Below, piece by piece: positions 34,058 to 43,330 of a stretch of DNA of 64,000 nt; position 1 is the stretch's first letter, and every line of letters begins with the position of its first letter. The position numbers and the translations under genes are program-made. A model generated the notes under the pieces. It searched no databases and was not told the origin of the DNA. It saw nothing but the letters and a program-made list of their open reading frames with translations. The stretch is from assembly GCA_947474365.1 (NCBI GenBank), contig CANJIU010000044.1, positions 1-64,000 of the forward strand. Direction: 5' to 3'. This DNA is from Opitutia bacterium (lineage in GTDB: Bacteria; Verrucomicrobiota; Verrucomicrobiia; Opitutales; Opitutaceae).

Positions 34058-34165
34058 CACGTTTACGGCTCAGCGGCCAGACCGCGCGGTCGAGCGCACA
34101 ACCCAATCCGGAACGGTTTGCGTCCGGCGAGGACGGAGATGCGCCCGGGCGTATCCCCACTTGCA

Positions 34166-35656
34166 TCACAGCCGCACCTTCGGGGGAGTCTGATTTTCCC
34201 AGGCCTCCATCAGCGCGCTCAGCTTCGTCTGCACGGCGGCCGCTTCGGATTTCCCGTAGAGGTTCGTCTGCTCGTCGGGATCGCGCGCGACATTGTAGAG
34301 TTCCGGCCCGCCCGTCTTGCCGCGCGCCAACGGCACGATCAGTTTCCAATCGCCCTGGCGCACCATCTTGTCGCTGAGGTACGCATACGCGGCCTCGGGA
34401 CCGGCGCCGGTGCCACGGGCGAGCGGGGCGAGCGACTTACCCTGCACGCCGGCCGGCACGGTCATTCCGGCGAGGTCGAGCAAGGTCGGCATGATCGACG
34501 CGTTGTCCAACACCGCGTCGCTCACCCGCCCGGCCGGTACGCGCCCTGGAGCGCGCAGGAGCAGCGGCACGCGCGCAGAGCTCTCATACATCACGCCTTT
34601 GAACATCCGGTTTCGCTCGCCGAGCATGTTGCCGTGGTCGGCGGTGAAGACAACGATCGTGTCCTCCCTCATCCCCAATTCGTTCACCGTGGCGAGCACG
34701 CGGCCCATGTGTTTGTCGACGAGGGCGACCGCGCCGTAGTAGTGGGCGATCACCTCGCGGAGTATGTCCGCATCGTTGATGAAGAGGCGCGCGGCCGAGC
34801 CCGGCCCGTCGTCCTTCTTCCGCTTCTTCCCTTCCTTGCCTTCTTCGGATTCGCCTCCCGTCGCAAAGCCGTCGGGCAGCGCCATCCCCGGGCGAAACGT
34901 CTTCGGCAGCGGCATGTCTTTCGCGGCATACATTTTGTCAAAGGGCTTGGGGATCACGAATTCGCTGTGCGGCTTCAGCATGCTGACGAACAGGAACCAC
35001 GGTTTGTCCTTTCCCTTCTGCTCGCGCAAAAACGCAATCGCCCGGTCCGCCTCCCACGCCTCGGGATACTTGTCTTCCGGAAGCACCGACGTGCCGATGC
35101 GCAAGGGAGTCCGGCCTTCCGCGACGAGCGTCCCGGGCACGGCGGCCGTGTTGGCATTGCCCTTGAGCAGCTGCCCGCTCGCCCGCAGGAACGCGACGTA
35201 ACTCGAACTGTCGCCTCCACCCTGAATTTCCGCGAAGTCGAACCAGTCCCGCTCGGCGTGGAGGTGCAGCTTGCCGACAATCCCGGTCGTGTAGCCCCGC
35301 GTCCGCAACAGTTTGGGCAGGACGACCTCGCCCTCACTGAACGGGAAATTATTCCCGCGGACCCCGTGCACCTGCGGATAACGCCCGGTGAACATCGTCG
35401 CGCGCGACGGCGAGCACACCGGCGACGTCACATAGGCGCGCGTGAAACGCACGCCGTCCGCCGCCAAGCGATCCAGGTTCGGCGTCTTCACGAAGGGGTG
35501 ACCGGCGACGCTGAGGCAATCATGGCGGTATTCATCCGCGACGAGGAAGAGAATGTTCGGCGGGCGCGCGGCGGGCGCGGCCAGCGCCACGGCGATCGGC
35601 CACAGCCCGGCGGTGACAATGAGAGCGAGGGGGAGACGTCGCAGGAGGGATTTCAC
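34166..35656 (-). CDS. Secreted type I sulfatase (formylglycine-dependent)
   Basis: The ~496-residue protein is read from GTG 35656, where a standard signal peptide begins (KSLLRRLPLALIVTAG); a farther GTG at 35746 would add 30 poorly conserved residues. PPNILFLVADEYRHD supplies the first metal-binding Asp residues. VCSPSRATMFTGRYP holds the formylglycine Cys81 in the CxPxR consensus. VFTADHGNMLGERNRMFKG gives the second metal site and a Lys. Arylsulfatases and glycan or iduronate-type sulfatases share these motifs. The substrate is probably a sulfated polysaccharide, as is usual in this phylum, but cannot be named. A Lys/Glu-rich insert (GKEGKKRKKDDG) near residue 290 is unusual. A cognate sulfatase-maturing enzyme is not in the window. 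Confidence 0.92.
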   Translation of the reverse strand: MKSLLRRLPLALIVTAGLWPIAVALAAPAARPPNILFLVADEYRHDCLSVAGHPFVKTPNLDRLAADGVRFTRAYVTSPVCSPSRATMFTGRYPQVHGVRGNNFPFSEGEVVLPKLLRTRGYTTGIVGKLHLHAERDWFDFAEIQGGGDSSSYVAFLRASGQLLKGNANTAAVPGTLVAEGRTPLRIGTSVLPEDKYPEAWEADRAIAFLREQKGKDKPWFLFVSMLKPHSEFVIPKPFDKMYAAKDMPLPKTFRPGMALPDGFATGGESEEGKEGKKRKKDDGPGSAARLFINDADILREVIAHYYGAVALVDKHMGRVLATVNELGMREDTIVVFTADHGNMLGERNRMFKGVMYESSARVPLLLRAPGRVPAGRVSDAVLDNASIMPTLLDLAGMTVPAGVQGKSLAPLARGTGAGPEAAYAYLSDKMVRQGDWKLIVPLARGKTGGPELYNVARDPDEQTNLYGKSEAAAVQTKLSALMEAWENQTPPKVRL

Positions 35657-35821
35657 GGGGAGAAGGAAAGGAAAACGCGATTGATCGAGGCCGACCGTCC
35701 AACTCCTGCATGGCTCGCTCAGGACGTGTGTCCATCCCAATGACACCGTCAGAAATATCTCCCCGAAGATGGCGAAAGGTTTTGGTGGTTTCCGAATAGT
35801 CGTTCAACGTGGCGATTCGCG

Positions 35822-38800
35822 ATGACCTCCGGCTCCGCCACCGATTCTCCCCGCGACGGCCCGTGCGCGCGCCGCGACCTTCGCCTCGTCGCGATGGGAA
35901 TCCTCGCCGTTGCCCTGGCCCTGCGGCTCTACCTCGTCGCGCAAGGCGGCGCCTTCTTTTGGACGGACGAGAAGCGCTTCAACGCCTCGCGCGAAGCCGT
36001 GGCGGCGCTGGCGGAAAACGACGTGCGCGGGGCGGCGTTTTTCCTTTTCTCCACATCCGACCACATCGGCTTTCGCTGGCTCGCGCTGGTACCGGCCACC
36101 GTCGAACGCCTCACGTTCGGCTCCGCCCCACCCCACGCCCGGATGGCGGCGGGATTCTTCGCGCTCTTTGGCGTCGCCAACCTCTTCCTCGTCTGGCGAA
36201 TCGCGCAACGCCTGGCGCAGGACGAGTGGGAGCCGGTGCTGGCGCTGGCCTTCGCAGCGTCCTCGAACGCGCTCTTCTTTTTCTCCCGTCACTGTTTTCC
36301 CTACGACGCCTCCTTGACCTGCTTCTTGTGGGCTGCGCTGGTCAGCCTCGGTCCCGGGCAAGGCCGGCAATCCCTGTGGGCCGGTGTTCTTTGCGGCCTC
36401 GGCTATCTCGTCTACAACGGCTACTGGTCGGTCGGCGCCGTCGTCCTGGTGCTCGACGTCGTCTGGCGCCGGGAGACCTTCGCAGCGCGCACCGGTCGCG
36501 CGATGGCTGGCTTCGCGGGCCTGCTCGCACCCGTCGCGGCGGTCGCGGGCGTGGCCTGGCTGCTCGGCTTCAACCTCGTGCGGGACGCGCTCGAATTCTC
36601 CGGTTCGGTGAATCAGGGAGATTTCGGCGGTGGGTGGAAACTTATCCTCGATTACCTCCTCGTCGCCGACGGAGCCCTGTCCGTGGGCCTGGCCGCCATG
36701 GCGCTCGCGGGCCTCGTCGTCGCGGTCCGCCGATGGAGCCCGGCGCCATGGCTGCGCTGGGTGACGGCGAGCCTTCTGCTTTTCGCTGTCTGGATTTTCT
36801 TTTCCGACGTCGTGCACCAATTTGTCCTCTACGGGCGGACCGTGCGCGCCGCGGTGCCGTTTTTGGCGCTGGCCGCCGCGGGCGCAGCGGGCTCGCTCCT
36901 CCGCCCCGCCTTGCCAGGCGTGCGCCGCGCGATTCTCGCCGGAGGCGCAGTGCTCTGCGTCGCAGGGGCGGCCCAGATGATTGCGCCGCTGCGCCAGGTG
37001 TTCCCCGTCGAATTTCGGGCGCGCGCCGACATCGTGAAGGCCGAGGCCCTGCGCCGCGACCCGACACTCGTGTTCCAAACGCTGTTTGCGGACTATCTCT
37101 ACGACTACGAATTTCCGGAAGAGCCGCCGCCGCATCGCGAGCTGCTGCGGGAGCCCCATCCCCAGCACTACCTGCCGTATTTGTACGAGGGTTACACCGC
37201 GGACCAGCGGCCGCGCTACATGGGCCACGACACGGCGATGAGGCTCGTTCAGTTGGAAACCGACCGCGGGCTGCATCTCCTGAAAAAATCCCCCGGCGCC
37301 CGCTGGCTCGCTCCATTTCCCGGACCGCTGTCGTTGCGACTCCGGCTGCCCTCCAATCACGACGGGCGGATGGAGTCGCTCCTGTTGCACGGCAACCGCC
37401 CCGAGCAAAGCGATCGCCTGACGCTGCACTATGTCGACGCGCGTCACGTTCAGATCGGGATCCAGCATGGCCGCGAAGAACCGCGCCTGTCGGATCCGAT
37501 GCCCTGTGACTATGCGACCGAGCACACGGTCGCCGTCTCGTTCGCTTCGTTCTATCCACCTGCCGGAGACCCGAGATTCGCCCTCGCGCCAGGACTCGAG
37601 GCGTTGAGCGGACGCCACGTCGTTCAATTCGACGGACGAACTGTGTTCGCCCTCGACGCGATGGCGGAGGCCGCGCCGATGTCGGCGCTTCGGATTGGAG
37701 TCGGCATTCCGGCGGACGGCACGTCTCCCGGTGGATTCTCCGGCGAGGTCCTGTCTGTCCGGCAACTCGACCCGCGCACGACTGCGGATGCGGACTGGCT
37801 GCCCGTCGTTTCCCGGTCGCGTTGTTTCCCTGACGCCCACGGACCCGTTGAATTAACGGTCCGATTTCCTTCCGCTGCCAACGGGCGTTCGCAAGCGCTG
37901 CTGTCATCCGGGCAATCAGGTGCGGGCGATCTGCTGCTCGTTACCTACGTCGACGACCGGCATCTCCGCTTCACTCTGGACCACTGGGGTGGCGCCCCGG
38001 TGCAGTCCGCGCCGGTGGAATTCGAGCCAGGGGTGGAGCACCGGGTTCTGATTTCGATGGGATCGCTTTTTCCGGCCGCTGGTCATCGTTCGTACGGCGA
38101 ACTGCCCGAACTGAACCGGTGGCTCGAACGGATCATGATTAAGGTCGATGACCGGATCGTGTTTTCCCAACGGGCGGTATTTCACCCGGCGGCGCCGAAC
38201 ACCGTCACCTTCGGTCGCTGCACCACGGGAGCGACGACGGCAGAGCCGGTCTTCACCGGCGAAATCAAAGCGACGCGATCGATCGCTCCCACTGAAATTG
38301 ACGCGGTGTCCGGCCGGCCTCCACCGGTGACCGGACCTTCCTTCGGCGACTATCACGGCACGATTGAGATGAATCTCCGTTTCCCCGACGACGCGATCGG
38401 AAGCGCGGAGCCTTTGCTGGCAAGCGGACGAACCGGCGCAGGCGATCTGCTCTACGTGCACTATGTCGATGAGCGACACGTGGTCTTCGCGCTCGACCAT
38501 TGGGGATCCGCCGCGTTGCGGTCGCCACCGATTGAGATCGACCGCGGCACGACCCATCGCCTGACCGCGTCGCTGGGATCCCTGTTTCCGCCACAGACCG
38601 ACACCCGCTATCACCACGCCCCGCAGGTTCGGCTGCTGCAGCACTGGATCGTCGTCCGTCTCGATGGGCGGACGATCTTCTCGCAGCCCTTTAATTTCTT
38701 CCCGGCGGAACCGGATGCGGTGTCGTTCGGCGTCGCGCTGCCCGGAAACACCGCGACCGGTCCCGTCTTCACCGGCCGCATCGAGAGCCTGCGGCGTGTT

Positions 38801-39313
38801 TCTCCGGAAGCGACCGGCCTCGACGAACAGCACCTGCGCGGTCCGGCGATCCAGGGCACCCGGTATCCAACCGGTCATCCCGGGTTGCTTGCACTCACCA
38901 TCCAACTCCCAGCGGCGTGGGATCCCGGCGTCGAGCCACTGCTCCTCACCGGTGATGAACCGACCGGCGAAGCCGTGCTGGTGAAATATCGCGGCTCGCA
39001 GCAAATTCAACTCGGTTACCAACATGGCAGTGGACCCGTGTCGTGGTCTGCGCCCATCCCCTCGTCACCCGGCGCGACTCACGCCATCAACGTTTCCCTT
39101 GGCTCGTTGTACCCAGAAACCGGTGTCGATGCGCGCTGGCGGAAAAACGTCCGGGTCGACGTCGACGGCCGGACCGTGATCGACGCGAGCGCCCCGTCAT
39201 TTCGCCCGTCGCCCGATTCAATCATCTTGGGAGCAAACCCCGCCGGAATCCAGGGCGTGCGACCCAGTTTCCGCGGTCGCATTTTGGACGTCCGCTGCGG
39301 TCCTCACCCGTAG
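35822..39313 (+). CDS. GT-C-like polytopic membrane protein with four ~173-residue soluble repeats
   Basis: The 1163-residue protein has an N-terminal half of about ten membrane helices (from VAMGILAVALALRLYLVAQ to GVRRAILAGGAVLCVAGAA). It resembles lipid-linked-sugar glycosyltransferases of the GT-C/ArnT-PMT type: an early loop FFWTDEKRF carries an acidic pair where GT-Cs have their catalytic Asp. From about residue 499 there are four tandem copies of a beta-rich domain, starting near 499, 673, 845 and 1019. Each has LRFP, E-LL-SG, GD-L-V-YVD-RH, F-LDHWG, SLGSLFP, V-VDGRTIF and F-G-I. The repeats resemble LamG/concanavalin-like folds. The combination suggests a membrane enzyme acting on a glycan held by its own binding domains. 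The assignment as an active glycosyltransferase is tentative. Confidence 0.75.
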   Translation: MTSGSATDSPRDGPCARRDLRLVAMGILAVALALRLYLVAQGGAFFWTDEKRFNASREAVAALAENDVRGAAFFLFSTSDHIGFRWLALVPATVERLTFGSAPPHARMAAGFFALFGVANLFLVWRIAQRLAQDEWEPVLALAFAASSNALFFFSRHCFPYDASLTCFLWAALVSLGPGQGRQSLWAGVLCGLGYLVYNGYWSVGAVVLVLDVVWRRETFAARTGRAMAGFAGLLAPVAAVAGVAWLLGFNLVRDALEFSGSVNQGDFGGGWKLILDYLLVADGALSVGLAAMALAGLVVAVRRWSPAPWLRWVTASLLLFAVWIFFSDVVHQFVLYGRTVRAAVPFLALAAAGAAGSLLRPALPGVRRAILAGGAVLCVAGAAQMIAPLRQVFPVEFRARADIVKAEALRRDPTLVFQTLFADYLYDYEFPEEPPPHRELLREPHPQHYLPYLYEGYTADQRPRYMGHDTAMRLVQLETDRGLHLLKKSPGARWLAPFPGPLSLRLRLPSNHDGRMESLLLHGNRPEQSDRLTLHYVDARHVQIGIQHGREEPRLSDPMPCDYATEHTVAVSFASFYPPAGDPRFALAPGLEALSGRHVVQFDGRTVFALDAMAEAAPMSALRIGVGIPADGTSPGGFSGEVLSVRQLDPRTTADADWLPVVSRSRCFPDAHGPVELTVRFPSAANGRSQALLSSGQSGAGDLLLVTYVDDRHLRFTLDHWGGAPVQSAPVEFEPGVEHRVLISMGSLFPAAGHRSYGELPELNRWLERIMIKVDDRIVFSQRAVFHPAAPNTVTFGRCTTGATTAEPVFTGEIKATRSIAPTEIDAVSGRPPPVTGPSFGDYHGTIEMNLRFPDDAIGSAEPLLASGRTGAGDLLYVHYVDERHVVFALDHWGSAALRSPPIEIDRGTTHRLTASLGSLFPPQTDTRYHHAPQVRLLQHWIVVRLDGRTIFSQPFNFFPAEPDAVSFGVALPGNTATGPVFTGRIESLRRVSPEATGLDEQHLRGPAIQGTRYPTGHPGLLALTIQLPAAWDPGVEPLLLTGDEPTGEAVLVKYRGSQQIQLGYQHGSGPVSWSAPIPSSPGATHAINVSLGSLYPETGVDARWRKNVRVDVDGRTVIDASAPSFRPSPDSIILGANPAGIQGVRPSFRGRILDVRCGPHP

Positions 39314-39315
39314 GC

Positions 39316-40371
39316 TCAACCGCCGCCACCGCTGTTCGTAACGCTGGACTTCGGCGCCTCGGACCGGGAACTCGGCAGTCCGAGCAGTTTCCGCGCGCCA
39401 CCGATCACGCGTTCCCAATCGAACGCCGGACCGGGGTCCGTCTTGTTGGCCTGAACGTGAAAATGCCCGAGCACGCCGCGGTACGCCTTCAATTCCTCGT
39501 CCGGGAGTTTTCGCGCGACGACCTTGCCGTCTGCTCCTCGCGGAAAGTCGCAGGGCATCCGAGGGAAGACCGCGCAAAGCGCCGCGGTGAGTTTGGTGAG
39601 GGCCGCATATTGCTCGGGGGTGAAATCGTATTGCGCAAGATCGACGCCTTGCACCTTGCCGCGCACGAGGTCTGGCCGCGCCGGCCGGCCGACAAAGTCC
39701 CGCGTGTAAATCATCGGGTCGCCAAACCGCTCCGGCACCTTGAATCGCGGCCGGCCCTCCGCATCGCGCGGGTACCACTCGTCGAGGATTTTCACGAGTC
39801 CCGCGGGGCGAGCTCCCATGTTCGCCACCTCGATGCCGATGGAGCGACTGTTCGAGGTCGTCGCGTGCCACGCCCGCTCCTTGAGATCGAGCGTCTGATA
39901 AATCGTGCCATCCACATCGAGCATGAAGTGCACGCTCAGCCCGCGGAGGTCGTGAAGAATTTTAAAACAGTTCCGACTGAAACCCGCCTCGTCGTAGTGG
40001 ATGACAAACTGATCCACGTGCTGCTGCAGCGTCGCCACATCCCAACCTCCACCGCGCACCCGCTCGGCCTCGTCCGCCGTCAGTACGTCGCGCCGCAGCC
40101 CGAAGCGATTCGGCGTCGGCACGCCTTTCACGACCTCCTTGGTCTTATCCCAGCCGCTCTCGTCCAACGGACTGAAGCGCCGCTCCACCCGATATGCATC
40201 GTAGCCTCCCGCATCCATCCACGTCACAACGCGCGTGCCGGTGTGAAACAGCCGGCCAGCCACGACGATTTCGTCTCCCGCGCGCGGCGCAAACGTGAGC
40301 GGTCGGGGCGTTTGACATCCGCTCCACGCCAGCGAGAGCAGGATCACGAACAGTTGGGGGTAAGCGCGCAT
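39316..40371 (-). CDS. Lipoprotein N-acetylmuramoyl-L-alanine amidase (Amidase_2)
   Basis: Cleaves the amide bond between N-acetylmuramic acid and the stem peptide. ATG 40371 gives 351 residues with a lipoprotein signal (MRAYPQLFVILLSLAWSGC). A longer form from 40392 adds seven residues. The zinc ligands of the Amidase_2 (PGRP) fold are visible: His in QFVIHYDEAGF, His in RAWHATTSNSRSIGIEVAN and the C-terminal GHFHVQANKTDPGPAFDW, the usual H-x-D-P-G end. Insertions make it longer than minimal AmpD. The stop is two bases from the stop of the convergent membrane gene. Confidence 0.88.
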   Translation of the reverse strand: MRAYPQLFVILLSLAWSGCQTPRPLTFAPRAGDEIVVAGRLFHTGTRVVTWMDAGGYDAYRVERRFSPLDESGWDKTKEVVKGVPTPNRFGLRRDVLTADEAERVRGGGWDVATLQQHVDQFVIHYDEAGFSRNCFKILHDLRGLSVHFMLDVDGTIYQTLDLKERAWHATTSNSRSIGIEVANMGARPAGLVKILDEWYPRDAEGRPRFKVPERFGDPMIYTRDFVGRPARPDLVRGKVQGVDLAQYDFTPEQYAALTKLTAALCAVFPRMPCDFPRGADGKVVARKLPDEELKAYRGVLGHFHVQANKTDPGPAFDWERVIGGARKLLGLPSSRSEAPKSSVTNSGGGG

Positions 40372-40490
40372 GGATAAAACCCAAGACCGCATCCGAGAGT
40401 GCGAGCCGGCTCAATGGGAAAGTCCCGCCGCGCAAAACGGTTTCCGGGCTTTCCATGCGGACGACAACGGCCAAGCTCGCGGTGCCCCCT

Positions 40491-41438
40491 ATGAAAACAA
40501 GTCTGCTTGCCGCCCTTGCCCTGCTTGCTTCCACCGCCTCGCTGTTCGCGGCCGAGGTGCTAATCGACCGCCCGGCTGACTTCGCCCGCTGCGTCGCACC
40601 GGATGTAACGGTCAAAAAACTGGCCGGTGACCTCGGCTTTATCGAAGGCCCGGTCTGGAACAAAGACGGCCACTTCCTCGTGTTCAGCGACATCCCCAAC
40701 GACGAGATCAAGCGTTGGTCCGCAAGCGGCGGCGTCACGACTTTCCGGAAGCCGAGTCAAAACGCCAATGGCAACACACTCGATCTCGCCGGCCGGCTGT
40801 TGTCGTGCGAACACTCCGGGCGGCGGGTCGCGCGGCTGGAGAAAGACGGCTCGCTCCAGACGGTCGTCGACTCATTCGAGGGGAAAAAACTCAACTCCCC
40901 CAACGACGTCGTCGTACAATCCAACGGCTGGATTTGGTTCACCGACCCGGAATATGGCCTGAAGAACAAGCCCGGATCGAAGGAGAAGGCCGACAAGCAG
41001 CAGGCAGGAAATTACGTTTACCGTCATGATCCCAAGACCGGCGCGACGACCGCGGTGGTGCGCGACTTCGTCCAACCCAACGGCCTCGCCTTTTCTCCCG
41101 ACGAAAAGAAGCTCTACATCGCCGACTCCGGTACGCCGCGGCACATTCGCGTGTTTGACGTCTCGTCCAGTGGTGCACTGAGCAACGGCCGCGTCTTTTG
41201 CACCATCGACCAGGGCGGCCCGGATGGCATCCGGGTCGACCGCGACGGCCGGGTGTGGTCGAGCGCCGGCGACGGCGTGCACGTCTTCGCCGCGGACGGG
41301 ACGCGACTGGGGAAAATTCTCGTGCCGGAGTCCCCGGCCAATCTCTGCTTCGGTGGCGACGACGGAAAGACCCTCTTCATCACCGCGCGCAAGTCGCTCT
41401 ATTCCGTCCCGGTCAAGGTCACCGGGGCTGCGCGGTGA
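40491..41438 (+). CDS. Secreted SMP-30/gluconolactonase-like propeller
   Basis: The 315-residue protein starts at ATG 40491 with a signal peptide (MKTSLLAALALLASTASLFAAE). Metal-binding positions of the six-bladed SMP-30 fold are recognisable: Glu in GFIEGPVWN, Asn in LNSPNDVVVQSNGWIWFTDPEYG, Asn in QPNGLAFSPDEKKLYIADSG and Asp in GGPDGIRVDRDGRVW. The family hydrolyses sugar lactones such as gluconolactone. The stop overlaps the start of the flavoprotein gene by GTGA, so the two are translationally coupled. Confidence 0.9.
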   Translation: MKTSLLAALALLASTASLFAAEVLIDRPADFARCVAPDVTVKKLAGDLGFIEGPVWNKDGHFLVFSDIPNDEIKRWSASGGVTTFRKPSQNANGNTLDLAGRLLSCEHSGRRVARLEKDGSLQTVVDSFEGKKLNSPNDVVVQSNGWIWFTDPEYGLKNKPGSKEKADKQQAGNYVYRHDPKTGATTAVVRDFVQPNGLAFSPDEKKLYIADSGTPRHIRVFDVSSSGALSNGRVFCTIDQGGPDGIRVDRDGRVWSSAGDGVHVFAADGTRLGKILVPESPANLCFGGDDGKTLFITARKSLYSVPVKVTGAAR

Positions 41439-42604
41439 GTGACGCCCCGTCCTACGACGTCATCGTCGTCGGAGTCGGCGCGATGGGGGCGGCCACCTGC
41501 TGGTCGCTCGCGCGCCGCGGCGTCCGCGTGCTGGGCCTGGAACAGTTCGACATTCCGCACACGCAGGGAAGTTCGCACGGTTACTCGCGGATGACCCGTA
41601 CCTCGTACTACGAGCATCCCGACTACGTGCCCCTCCTGCGTCGCGCGAATGTGCTCTGGCGGGAATTGGAGGAGGACAGCGGCGAAAAGATCCTCCATCT
41701 CGTCGGCGGACTCTACGTTGGAAAGCCCGGGGAGGGCCTCGTCCCCGGCGCGCTTCGTTCGGCGCGGCAACATGGCTTGCGACACGAGTTGCTTGACCGT
41801 TCGGAACTCGCACGGCGTTTTCCTCAATTCGAAGTGCCGGACGATTGGTGCGGAATGCTCGAACCCGAGGCGGGTTTTATCCTGCCCGAACTGTCCATCT
41901 CCTCCTTCGTCACCGGCGCACTACGCCGCAGCGCGGAAATCCACGGACACGAAGCGGTGCTCTCGTGGCACGCCGAAGCCTCAGGAGTGAGGGTCGTCAC
42001 TGCGCGCCAGACCTATCGCGCCGAGCGCATTATCTTCACGGGGGGCGCTTGGAGCAGCCGCTTGGTGCGGGACCTCGGGGTGGAGTTGGTCGTGACACGC
42101 CAAGTGCTCGGTTGGGTTTGGCCGAAAACCCCGGCAGCGTTTGAGGCCGGCGCGTTGCCCGTCTGGATGGTCGACCGGCTCGACGGCACCCTGTACTACG
42201 GATTCCCGATGATGACGCAGAGCCCGGGGTTGAAGCTCGCGTTGCACGCTCCGATGCGCCCCACCGAACCGGATCGGGTGGATCGCGAGGTCACCCCCGA
42301 GGACGAGGAGACATTCCGCCCCTGCCTGCGCCGCTTCCTTCCGAGCGCGAACGGACCGCTGTTGGCGCTGCGCACCTGTCTCTACACCAACAGCCCGGAC
42401 GGACACTTCATCATCGACCGTCATCCGCAACACGACCGCGTACTTTTCGCGGCGGGTTTCAGCGGACACGGTTTCAAGTTCGCGAGCGTCGTCGGCGAGG
42501 TTCTGGCGGATCTCGCGCAGAACGGCGCGACCCGCCAGCCGGTGGGATTTCTGGGGTTGCAGCGGCTGACCGGAACGCGCGCGGCCACGAGCGTTCGCAT
42601 TTGA
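41435..42604 (+). CDS. FAD-dependent amine oxidase, monomeric sarcosine oxidase type
   Basis: The 389-residue cytoplasmic flavoprotein is translated from GTG 41435, overlapping the SMP-30 stop. The Rossmann FAD motif VIVVGVGAMGAATCWSLARRG is followed by SSHGYSRMTRTSYYEH, where the family's active-site Arg and His residues lie. Near the C-terminus, ALRTCLYTNSPDGHFIIDRHP contains the Cys that covalently attaches FAD in monomeric sarcosine oxidase and N-methyltryptophan oxidase. It oxidises an N-methyl or secondary amine with release of peroxide and formaldehyde. The specific substrate is unknown; pipecolate or N-methyl amino acids are alternatives. Confidence 0.9.
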   Translation: MSDAPSYDVIVVGVGAMGAATCWSLARRGVRVLGLEQFDIPHTQGSSHGYSRMTRTSYYEHPDYVPLLRRANVLWRELEEDSGEKILHLVGGLYVGKPGEGLVPGALRSARQHGLRHELLDRSELARRFPQFEVPDDWCGMLEPEAGFILPELSISSFVTGALRRSAEIHGHEAVLSWHAEASGVRVVTARQTYRAERIIFTGGAWSSRLVRDLGVELVVTRQVLGWVWPKTPAAFEAGALPVWMVDRLDGTLYYGFPMMTQSPGLKLALHAPMRPTEPDRVDREVTPEDEETFRPCLRRFLPSANGPLLALRTCLYTNSPDGHFIIDRHPQHDRVLFAAGFSGHGFKFASVVGEVLADLAQNGATRQPVGFLGLQRLTGTRAATSVRI

Positions 42605-42636
42605 CCGGGCCGGACGATGCCCGGTATTCCTGCGCC

Positions 42637-43314
42637 ATGAATTTCGGATACGCGCAGCTGCACCGGATTTGGAGCGTGGCCCTCGTCTGCGTCGCAGTCG
42701 GCATCGCGGGACGGGCCGCTGCGGCGACTCGCTACACCACGATCGACGAGGCGATCGCCCGGGGTGATCTCGATGACGTGAAGGCGCACGTCGCGGCCGA
42801 TGCGACGCGAATTCACCAGGGCAAGGACGAGGCGCTCACGCCCTTGCACCAGGCAATTTTGCGCAATCGAAACGAAATCGCGCTCTTCCTGCTCGCTGCC
42901 GGCGCGGACCCGAACAAGCCCGACCGCAGTCAGCGCACTCCTATGCACCTGGCCGTGGAACGCAACAATCCGGTCCTATTGGAGGCACTGATCGCGAAGA
43001 AGGTACGGCTGAATGAACGCGACAAGATCGGCTGGACGCCGTTGCACCACGCCGCGGCCAAGGATCGCGTTGCCCTCGCGCGGGCGCTGCTGAAAGGCGG
43101 CGCGGATCCGAAAACCCTCAGCGAACGCGGCGGCACCCCGCTGCACGAAGCCGCGGCGAGCGGCAGCGCCGAGATGGTGAAATTGTTTCTCGAGGCGGGA
43201 GTCGATCACACGGTCGTGTCGAAGCTCGGCGTGACCGCCCTCGACATCGCCCGGGAGTACAAAAACGAGGCGGCGATCGCCGCCCTGTCGGCCCTGCCCG
43301 GCGCAAAAAAATAG
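42637..43314 (+). CDS. Exported ankyrin-repeat protein
   Basis: The 225-residue protein starts at ATG 42637, 32 bases after the oxidase stop, with a signal-peptide-like stretch (IWSVALVCVAVGIAGRAAAA). Four to five ankyrin repeats follow, with TPLHQAILRNRNEIALFLLAAGADPNKPD, TPMHLAVERNN, TPLHHAAAKDR and TPLHEAAASGS as repeat starts. Ankyrin repeats mediate protein binding. In bacteria, exported ones often protect against oxidants (AnkB-catalase) or target hosts. The upstream peroxide-producing oxidase makes the first idea attractive, but it is speculative. Confidence 0.85.
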   Translation: MNFGYAQLHRIWSVALVCVAVGIAGRAAAATRYTTIDEAIARGDLDDVKAHVAADATRIHQGKDEALTPLHQAILRNRNEIALFLLAAGADPNKPDRSQRTPMHLAVERNNPVLLEALIAKKVRLNERDKIGWTPLHHAAAKDRVALARALLKGGADPKTLSERGGTPLHEAAASGSAEMVKLFLEAGVDHTVVSKLGVTALDIAREYKNEAAIAALSALPGAKK

Positions 43315-43330
43315 GCCCGTCCGGCGACGG

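Noticed and set aside
35804-37840. A 678-codon minus-strand frame opposite the GT-C-like gene
   Set aside because: No domain features. The plus strand encodes coherent membrane helices and repeats.
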